Shown in pieces: positions 1 to 5,416 of a stretch of 5,416 bases of DNA. The notes under the pieces are model-generated. The model had not been told where the DNA came from. It ran no database searches and saw only the letters and a list, made by a program, of their open reading frames with translations. The stretch covers positions 1 through 5,416 of the forward strand of contig CAITOD010000050.1 in assembly GCA_903893935.1 (NCBI GenBank), in the 5' to 3' direction. The position numbers were made by a program, and so were the translations under genes. The DNA is from an uncultured Sphingomonadales bacterium (GTDB lineage: Bacteria > Pseudomonadota > Alphaproteobacteria > Sphingomonadales > Sphingomonadaceae). Within the stretch, counting starts at the first letter, position 1. Each line of letters begins with the position of its first letter.

Positions 1-13
1 CCATTCATAGTTC

Positions 14-19
14 AGGGAG
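14..19 (+). promoter_or_regulatory. ribosome binding site of aguB
   Basis: AGGGAG lies seven bases before the ATG at 27. It is a good Shine-Dalgarno match at normal spacing and fixes the aguB start. Only 13 bases precede it in the window, so the promoter cannot be assessed. Confidence 0.75.
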
Positions 20-26
20 TTGATCA

Positions 27-917
<891 letters not shown>

Positions 918-919
918 CA

Positions 920-1996
920 ATGACCCCGCGCAGCGCAGGATTTCGCATGCCCGCCGAATGGGAACCGCAGGCCGGGGTGTGGATGGCGTGGCCCGAACGC
1001 CCCGATACCTGGCGGCTGGGCGGCAAGCCGGCGCAAGCCGCGTTTGCGCGCCTCGCCAACACGATCGCCCGCTTCGAACCGGTGACCATGCTGGTTTCGG
1101 CGGGGCAATGGGCCAATGCGCTGGCACAGCTCGACCCTGCCGTGCGCGTGATCGAGATGACCACCAACGATGCCTGGCTGCGCGACACCGGCACGACCTT
1201 CGTGACCGACGGGCAAGGCAATCTTGGCGGCGTGGATTGGCGCTTCAATGGCTGGGGTGGCTTGTCCGACGGGCTCTATTTCCCGTGGGACGCCGACGAT
1301 GCGGTGGCCGCCAAGATGTGCGCGATTGAACGCGCGCGGCGCTTTCGTGCGCCGCTTGTAACCGAAGGCGGCGCGATCCATGTCGATGGCGAGGGCACGG
1401 TGATCACCACCGAAGACTGCCTGCTCAATCCCAACCGCAACCCCGATCTTGGCCGCGCCGACGTCGAGGCGATCCTTGGCGATCATCTCGGCATCGACAC
1501 CGTGATCTGGCTGGGCCAGGGCGTGCCCGACGATATCACCGGCGGGCATATCGACAATCTCGCCTGCTTCGTCGCCCCCGGCGTGGTGCTGCTGTCGTGG
1601 TGCGACGATCCGGCCGACCCGCACCATGCCGTCTCGCGCGAGGCCGAGGCGCGGCTGCTTGCGGCGCGCGACGCCAAAGGCCGCGCCTTGCGCGTCGAAC
1701 GCATGCCGATGCCCACGCCACTGTTTCTCACCGCCGACGAAGCCGGCGGGCTCGACCGCACCAATCCTGCGCTGTCTTCGGCCGCGGGCGACCGGCTGGC
1801 GGCGAGCTATGTCAATTTCCTGATCGTCAACGGCGCAGTGATCGCGCCCGCGTTCGACGTGCCGACCGATGCGGCAGCCGAAGCGGTGCTCCGCCGGCTG
1901 TTCCCGGGCCGCGAAGTGATCATGCTGCCTTCGCGCGAAATCCTGCTCGGCGGCGGCAACATCCATTGCGTCACCCAGCAGCAACCGGCGGTTTGA
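920..1996 (+). CDS. aguA: agmatine deiminase
   Basis: This 358-residue enzyme of the peptidylarginine-deiminase-like (guanidino-group-modifying) superfamily converts agmatine to N-carbamoylputrescine and ammonia in the cytoplasm. The nucleophile is Cys350 in the C-terminal motif GGGNIHCVTQQQP. The catalytic His210 and nearby Asp212 are in GGHIDN, and the substrate-binding residues around NDAWLRDTG (84-91), NGWGG (110-114) and EGGAIHVDGEGT (149-160) are all present. The length fits the family (about 340-370). The frame is open upstream to about 494, but that part is a shadow of aguB. The ATG at 920 has a ribosome binding site and gives the normal N-terminus, with EPQAGVWMAWP at 15-25. It begins two bases after the aguB stop, so its product is the direct substrate of its operon partner. 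No arginine decarboxylase is in the window, so the agmatine source is unknown. No anomalies were seen. Confidence 0.95.
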   Translation: MTPRSAGFRMPAEWEPQAGVWMAWPERPDTWRLGGKPAQAAFARLANTIARFEPVTMLVSAGQWANALAQLDPAVRVIEMTTNDAWLRDTGTTFVTDGQGNLGGVDWRFNGWGGLSDGLYFPWDADDAVAAKMCAIERARRFRAPLVTEGGAIHVDGEGTVITTEDCLLNPNRNPDLGRADVEAILGDHLGIDTVIWLGQGVPDDITGGHIDNLACFVAPGVVLLSWCDDPADPHHAVSREAEARLLAARDAKGRALRVERMPMPTPLFLTADEAGGLDRTNPALSSAAGDRLAASYVNFLIVNGAVIAPAFDVPTDAAAEAVLRRLFPGREVIMLPSREILLGGGNIHCVTQQQPAV

Positions 1997-2031
1997 CGCG
2001 GCAAGGCGCGAGGCGATAGGCTGCACGCGCC

Positions 2032-2652
2032 ATGTGCAATCTCTATCGCCTTCACGCGGGCACTGCCGCAATCGCGCAACTGTTCGACGCCGTGGCCGGG
2101 CCCGACAGCAATCGCGGCGACGAAGTCTATCCCGGCTACCCCGGGCTGGTGGTTGCCGAAGGTGTTGCGCGAACGATGACCTGGGGGTTTCCGCTGGTGC
2201 TCAAAGGGCGGCAGGGCCAGCCGCTCAAGCCCAAGCCGGTCACCAATGCGCGCGACGACAAGCTTCACAGCGCGTTCTGGCGCGCAAGCTTTGCCGCGCG
2301 CCGCTGCCTGATCCCGGCGAGTGCCTGGGCCGAAGCCGAAGGCACGGCGGGGCGCATGACGCGCACCTGGTATGCGCTGCCCGGCGACACGCCGTTTGCA
2401 GTTGCGGGGCTGTGGCGGCCAACCGATGCATGGGGCGATGTCTATGCGATGGTCATGGTCGATGCCTCGCCGCAAATGGCCGAAGTGCACGATCGCATGC
2501 CGGTGCTGCTGGCGCCGGCCCAGTGGTCGCAGTGGACCGGCGGTGAGCCCGAGAGCGCATTTGCGCTGTGTCGCACCTGGCACGGCCCGCTGGTGGTCGA
2601 TCGCACCGCCGTGCGCTGGGCCGGCGGAGGCAAACGCGATTTGTTTGACTAG
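2032..2652 (+). CDS. SRAP-family abasic-site-capping protein (YedK/HMCES type)
   Basis: This 206-residue SRAP-domain protein ('SOS response-associated peptidase' in databases) belongs to a family that forms a covalent thiazolidine crosslink between its N-terminal cysteine and abasic sites in single-stranded DNA, protecting them. The key residues are present: Cys2, exposed once Met1 is removed; Asn72 in TNARDDK; Glu101 in the RRCLIPASAWAEAEG region; and His153 in VHDRMPVLL. The start is fixed because Cys2 must be N-terminal. No convincing Shine-Dalgarno precedes it; there are only weak AGG stretches in 2011-2020. It differs from the textbook members in beginning MCNLYR rather than MCGR and in having AWAEAEG where YedK has a GFYEW-like motif. 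MCN-type forms are common in alphaproteobacteria. It lies 35 bases after aguA and may be read through from that operon. No alphaproteobacterial LexA box (GTTC-N7-GTTC) is in the gap. Confidence 0.92.
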   Translation: MCNLYRLHAGTAAIAQLFDAVAGPDSNRGDEVYPGYPGLVVAEGVARTMTWGFPLVLKGRQGQPLKPKPVTNARDDKLHSAFWRASFAARRCLIPASAWAEAEGTAGRMTRTWYALPGDTPFAVAGLWRPTDAWGDVYAMVMVDASPQMAEVHDRMPVLLAPAQWSQWTGGEPESAFALCRTWHGPLVVDRTAVRWAGGGKRDLFD

Positions 2653-2710
2653 CTCGCCCGCACGGACAGCTTGCATCACGCGGGCATTGCTGCGCTTATG
2701 AGCGCATCAA

Positions 2711-2716
2711 AGGAGA
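2711..2716 (+). promoter_or_regulatory. ribosome binding site of the peroxiredoxin gene
   Basis: AGGAGA lies six to seven bases before the ATG at 2723. It is a near-consensus Shine-Dalgarno and decides this start, which also gives a proper signal peptide. The rest of the 70-base gap (2653-2722) has no convincing promoter. Confidence 0.8.
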
Positions 2717-2722
2717 CAACCG

Positions 2723-3277
2723 ATGTCGCTGTCGTTTCGCCAGATTGCTCCGCTTGTCGCACTCGCTTCGGTGACGGTTGCGGCCACCCCCGTGTTTGCC
2801 GCACTGCCGGTCGGCGCGAGCGCGCCGCCGGTCACCACGCCTGCGGTGATCGCGGGCAAGCCGTTCGAATTCCACCTCGCCGATGCGCTCAAAAAAGGCC
2901 CGGTGGTGCTCTATTTCTTCCCCGCCGCGTTCACCAGCGGCTGCACCATCGAGGCGCACGAGTTTTCCGACGCGACCGCACAATTTGCCGCCGCCGGCGC
3001 CACGGTGATCGGGCTCGCGCACGATCCGATCGACAAATTGAGCAAGTTCTCGGTCACCGAATGCCGCAACAAATTTGCCGTCGGCGTGGCCAGCAGCGCA
3101 ATCATCGATGCCTACAAAGTCAAGCTGCCGATCCTGTCGATGTCCGATCGCACCAGCTTCGTGATCGCACCCGATGGCCGGATCATTTTCGCCTACAGCG
3201 CGCTCAGCCCCGATGGCCATGTCACAAAGACGCTGGCGGCGGTGAAGGCGTGGCGCGCCGCGCATCCGGCGCGCTGA
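2723..3277 (+). CDS. exported peroxiredoxin (AhpC/TSA–BCP-like)
   Basis: This 184-residue thioredoxin-fold peroxidase probably reduces hydrogen peroxide or organic hydroperoxides outside the cytoplasm. Residues 1-26 look like a Sec signal peptide: a short N-terminus with Arg6, a hydrophobic stretch (IAPLVALASVTVAATPVF), and likely cleavage after VFA at 26. The mature domain shows the peroxiredoxin active site FPAAFTSGCTIEAHEF, with Thr71 and peroxidatic Cys74, and the conserved Arg143 in SDRTSFVIAPDG. In E. coli BCP the resolving Cys is five residues after the peroxidatic one; that position here is His79. The only other cysteine is Cys114 in FSVTECRNKF, which is the likely resolving residue, or the enzyme may act as 1-Cys. 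It follows the SRAP gene by 70 bases with its own ribosome binding site and ends just before the REP-like hairpin. The family is certain; location and mechanism are inferred. Its reductant is unknown. Confidence 0.9.
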   Translation: MSLSFRQIAPLVALASVTVAATPVFAALPVGASAPPVTTPAVIAGKPFEFHLADALKKGPVVLYFFPAAFTSGCTIEAHEFSDATAQFAAAGATVIGLAHDPIDKLSKFSVTECRNKFAVGVASSAIIDAYKVKLPILSMSDRTSFVIAPDGRIIFAYSALSPDGHVTKTLAAVKAWRAAHPAR

Positions 3278-3354
3278 CCCCCCAAGATCCGTTCGTGCTG
3301 AGCCTGTCGAAGCACGCGCGCGCCTGCTTCGACAAGCTCGGCACGAACGGGGGG
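3278..3354. repeat. REP-like long inverted repeat between convergent genes
   Basis: Two 26-base arms, 3289-3314 and 3325-3350, are inverted copies with two differences, one of which would be a G·U pair in RNA. They are separated by a 10-base CG-rich loop (CGCGCGCGCC). Outer C and G runs (3278-3283 and 3351-3354) could extend the stem past an AAGAT bulge. The core (CCGTTCGTGCTGAGC, then TGTCGAAG) matches a palindromic repeat family I know to be scattered widely in sphingomonad and other proteobacterial intergenic DNA. It often yields spurious peptides such as FVLSLSKH or RAELVEA in gene predictions. It begins directly after the peroxiredoxin stop and ends about 20 bases before the stop of the opposing methyltransferase gene. 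There it could act as a two-way transcript end or RNA stabiliser, although no T-run follows. Confidence 0.87.
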
Positions 3355-3374
3355 AGGTGGGGTAATCGGCGTAA

Positions 3375-4598
3375 TCACCCAGCCTTCTCAAACACATACA
3401 GGCCGACATTGATCTGGCCGGTGGTGAAGCCCGCCTCGCAATAGCTGAGGTAATAAGTCCACATCCGGCAGAACCGGTCGTCGAACCCGCCATTCAGCAT
3501 CGTGTCGCGCGCCGTCTCGAACCGGCGGCGCCATTCTGCGAGCGTTGCGGCATAGGCGGGGGCGAACTGTTCCTGATGCGCGAGCGCAAGCCCGGCTTGC
3601 CGCGCCTGCTCCTGCACAATCGTGCGCGTCGGCAGCATGCCGCCGGGAAAGATGTAGTGCTGGATAAAGTCGGGCGCCTGCCGGTATTGCGCGAAGCGCT
3701 CTTCGGCGATGGTGATGACCTGGATCACCGCGCGGCCGCCGGGCGCCAGCCGGTCGTGAATCTGCGCGAAATAGGTCGGCCACCAGGCTTCGCCGACCGC
3801 TTCGAGCATTTCGATCGACACGATCCGGTCGTAACTGCCACCGACTTTGCGATAGTCGATCAGCTGAAGGTCGATCCGGTCGGACAGGTTGCCGTGCGCA
3901 ACCCGGTCGCGCGCAAGCGCCAGTTGTTCCTGCGACAGCGTGATCCCGGTGACCTTTGCGCCGCGCCGCGCCAGATGGATCGCCAGCGCGCCCCAGCCGC
4001 AGCCGATTTCGAGCACGCGCGCCTCCGGTTCCAGCGCCAGCAGTTCGGCGATGCGATCGAGCTTGTGCGCCTGCGCGGCTTCGAGCGTCTGGCCTTGCGC
4101 GAATTCCACCGCCGATGAATACGTCATGCTTTGGTCGAGCCAGGGGCGGTAGAAATCGTTGCCGAGATCATAGTGAAACGCGATGTTGCGCCGGCTTCCC
4201 TTGAGCGAATTGCCGCGCAGCATATGCGCCATGCGGCGCAGCAGGCGCACCGGCAGGCTGCCATCGATTTCGGCATCGAGCCGCGACAGATTGGCCGCGC
4301 CGAGCGCGATCAGCCGCACGAGGTCGGCGCTCGACCATTCGCCCGCGATATAGCCTTCGGCAAAGCCCAGGTCGCCGCGCCACAGCATGCGGCGCAACGG
4401 GCGCCAGCAATGCAGCGTCAGCTGGGCTTGCGGGCCGGGCTCGGTGCCTTTGTGCTCGATCGTCTGACCGTCGGGCAGCACCAGGGTCACGCTGCCATTG
4501 TGCAGATGCGCCAGCCAGCGTTGCACGGTGCGCATGACCGCGCCCGCACGTCGGGTGCGCGGCATGGTGTCGCGCGACAGCGATGCTGATCTACTCAC
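3375..4598 (-). CDS. Cfa-family SAM-dependent fatty-acid methyltransferase (cyclopropane-fatty-acyl-phospholipid synthase-like)
   Basis: This 407-residue enzyme should transfer a methyl group from S-adenosylmethionine to the double bond of unsaturated acyl chains in membrane phospholipids. It has the family's N-terminal helical domain (about 20-135), the [10 protein letters not shown] motif (141-150), the SAM-binding motif VLEIGCGWG (195-203), SIEMLEAVG (261-269) and the C-terminal [13 protein letters not shown]. Of the bicarbonate-site residues known from E. coli Cfa, Glu266, Ile295 and Tyr349 are kept. The Cys is Ser162 (MTYSSA) and the His is Gln293 (VIQVIT), so the product may be a methylated rather than a cyclopropane chain. 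The start chosen is GTG at 4598, overlapping the DUF1365 stop and preceded by GGAGG. ATGs at 4565 and 4535 are alternatives without good sites. An ATG at 4709 would overlap DUF1365 deeply and is unlikely. The family is certain; the exact product is open. Confidence 0.9.
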   Translation of the reverse strand: MSRSASLSRDTMPRTRRAGAVMRTVQRWLAHLHNGSVTLVLPDGQTIEHKGTEPGPQAQLTLHCWRPLRRMLWRGDLGFAEGYIAGEWSSADLVRLIALGAANLSRLDAEIDGSLPVRLLRRMAHMLRGNSLKGSRRNIAFHYDLGNDFYRPWLDQSMTYSSAVEFAQGQTLEAAQAHKLDRIAELLALEPEARVLEIGCGWGALAIHLARRGAKVTGITLSQEQLALARDRVAHGNLSDRIDLQLIDYRKVGGSYDRIVSIEMLEAVGEAWWPTYFAQIHDRLAPGGRAVIQVITIAEERFAQYRQAPDFIQHYIFPGGMLPTRTIVQEQARQAGLALAHQEQFAPAYAATLAEWRRRFETARDTMLNGGFDDRFCRMWTYYLSYCEAGFTTGQINVGLYVFEKAG

Positions 4599-5404
4599 GG
4601 AACGATTGCCTCCGCACTTGTTTCGGAAAAAGTCAGGGGTTCGGAAAACGTTACCGGGCCGGCCGGCGCCACGCCCGGATGGTAATGCACCGGCACGCGC
4701 TTGAGCCACAGCAGCAGCGCTTCCCAGCCGATCCCGGCGACAACTTTGAGCGTCATCAGCGGATGCGTGACGAGCGCGCGCGCGAGCGCGGCATCGCTCA
4801 GTTCATGCCGACTGGCGCGATGCGCGGCAAACAGCACCGGGCCCGACGCATCGCTGGCGGTGATCGCAACCGCGAGCCCGGCGCCGGGCGGTGCCACTCG
4901 AAAGCGGTATTGCATGGCCATCGGCAGGAACGGCGAGACATGGAACCGCTTTGGCGCGCTTTGCGCAATATCGCCGCCCGGTCCGGGTACGGCGGGCAGC
5001 AGATAGCTGTGCCGTTCGCCAAAAGTGTTGTTCACTTCATAGATGATCGCGCTCAGCGCGCCCGCGCGATCGTGGCAAAACCACAAAGTCAGCGGGTTGA
5101 ATGCGAAACCCAGCACGCGCGGCATTGTCAGGATGCGGATCGCGCCGCCACTGGCCAGCCCGGCCTCGTGCAGCAGCGCTTCGGCTTGCGCGCGCAAGGG
5201 CCGCGCCGAGCCATCGCCATGATCGCGATCGTGAAACGCCAGCAGATTGAACCGCCCGCGCGAAAACAGCCGCAAGCGGGCGCTCAGCGCGTCGATCTCG
5301 TCGAGATCGAGCAGCAACGAAAACAGCCGGTAGCGCAGCCGGTGCACGCGCGGCCGCAGCCGGCGGTGCATCACGTGGCCGATATAGAGCGCCGATCCGG
5401 CCAT
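4595..5404 (-). CDS. DUF1365 family protein
   Basis: This 269-residue protein belongs to the DUF1365 family, whose biochemical function is not established to my knowledge. Family hallmarks are in order: [22 protein letters not shown] at the N-terminus (8-29, basic, His/Arg-rich), [18 protein letters not shown] (95-112), [15 protein letters not shown] (123-137), [11 protein letters not shown] (152-162), and a C-terminal hydrophobic helix ending [11 protein letters not shown] (233-243). The many conserved His, Asn and aromatic residues suggest an enzyme or lipid-binding fold. There is no signal peptide. In many proteobacteria this family sits beside a Cfa-like methyltransferase and an FAD-dependent amine-oxidase-like protein, so a role in fatty-acyl modification is inferred. 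Its stop overlaps the methyltransferase start by four bases. ATG at 5404 is preferred; GTG at 5407 is adjacent and the frame stays open to the window edge, so a longer N-terminus cannot be excluded, though position 1 fits the family. Confidence 0.92.
   Translation of the reverse strand: MAGSALYIGHVMHRRLRPRVHRLRYRLFSLLLDLDEIDALSARLRLFSRGRFNLLAFHDRDHGDGSARPLRAQAEALLHEAGLASGGAIRILTMPRVLGFAFNPLTLWFCHDRAGALSAIIYEVNNTFGERHSYLLPAVPGPGGDIAQSAPKRFHVSPFLPMAMQYRFRVAPPGAGLAVAITASDASGPVLFAAHRASRHELSDAALARALVTHPLMTLKVVAGIGWEALLLWLKRVPVHYHPGVAPAGPVTFSEPLTFSETSAEAIVP
4609..4613 (-). promoter_or_regulatory. ribosome binding site of the Cfa-like gene
   Basis: On the minus strand GGAGG lies within the last codons of the DUF1365 gene, ten bases before the GTG at 4598. 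The spacing is slightly long, but the match is full. It supports a GTG start overlapping the DUF1365 stop codon (GTGA) over the internal ATGs. Confidence 0.6.
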
Positions 5405-5416
5405 CACGCCGCCGCC
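5404..5416 (-). other. possible 3' end of an upstream gene (TGATG junction)
   Basis: On the minus strand the DUF1365 ATG is embedded in TGATG, so a TGA stop overlaps the start by one base, preceded by two GCG (Ala) codons. This is the usual junction of coupled operon genes and suggests that another gene ends here. By family context the candidate is an FAD/NAD-binding amine-oxidase-like protein, but only about three codons are visible, so this is a guess from arrangement alone. Confidence 0.3.

Noticed and set aside
2656..2685. Inverted GCCCGC/GCGGGC pair after the SRAP stop as a terminator
   Set aside because: The stem is only six base pairs with an 18-base loop and no T-run, so it is expected by chance at this GC content.
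2671..2701. TTGCAT and TTATGA as a sigma-70 promoter for the peroxiredoxin gene
   Set aside because: The -35 and -10 matches are partial and the spacer is 19 bases; too weak to annotate.
3362..3376. Direct repeat GTAATC at the methyltransferase stop codon
   Set aside because: Two six-base copies nine bases apart without further symmetry; likely chance.
2696..3493. Minus-strand frame crossing the peroxiredoxin gene and the REP hairpin
   Set aside because: It is antisense to a clear peroxiredoxin and runs through the palindrome; no domain is visible and it would overlap the end of the methyltransferase gene.
3576..4589. Plus-strand open frames opposite the methyltransferase (for example 3576-4118 and 4131-4589)
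   Set aside because: They are Arg/Gln/Ala-rich shadows of a well-conserved minus-strand gene, with no supporting ribosome sites or motifs.
4622..4648. Direct repeat TTCGGAAAA (two copies, 18 bases apart) at the end of the DUF1365 gene
   Set aside because: It lies in frame inside coding sequence and encodes a repeated FSE in the variable C-terminus; too short to suggest a regulatory site.

Overview
The window is GC-rich, gene-dense chromosomal DNA, most likely from an alphaproteobacterium of the sphingomonad group (Novosphingobium, Sphingomonas, Sphingopyxis or Erythrobacter relatives). This rests on strong G/C preference at third codon positions, the alphaproteobacterial type of several proteins (an SRAP beginning MCNLYR, a DUF1365 plus Cfa-like methyltransferase pair), and an intergenic palindrome of the CCGTTCGTGCTGAGC..TGTCGAAG type that is abundant in sphingomonad genomes. 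The genus cannot be fixed from the sequence alone.

Layout. Bases 27-3277 carry four plus-strand genes. The first two form a tight operon: aguB (N-carbamoylputrescine amidase) and aguA (agmatine deiminase), two bases apart. Together they convert agmatine to N-carbamoylputrescine and then to putrescine. After 35 bases comes an SRAP (YedK/HMCES-type) protein that caps abasic sites in single-stranded DNA. After another 70 bases comes an exported thioredoxin-fold peroxiredoxin with its own good ribosome binding site. Bases 3278-3374 hold a long REP-like hairpin where the two gene blocks converge.

Bases 3375-5404 are on the minus strand. They encode a DUF1365 protein followed by a Cfa-family SAM-dependent fatty-acid methyltransferase. 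The two genes overlap by four bases (GTGA), so they are almost certainly translationally coupled. The DUF1365 start sits in a TGATG that probably also ends a further upstream gene beyond the window.

The plus-strand genes concern polyamine synthesis, DNA-damage tolerance and peroxide defence; the minus-strand pair concerns modification of membrane lipid acyl chains. No wholly unknown system is evident. The observations most worth checking are the replacement of two bicarbonate-coordinating residues of cyclopropane synthase (Cys to Ser and His to Gln) in the methyltransferase, and the REP hairpin. There is no tRNA, rRNA, CRISPR array or insertion sequence that I can recognise, and no gene-free stretch longer than about 100 bases.
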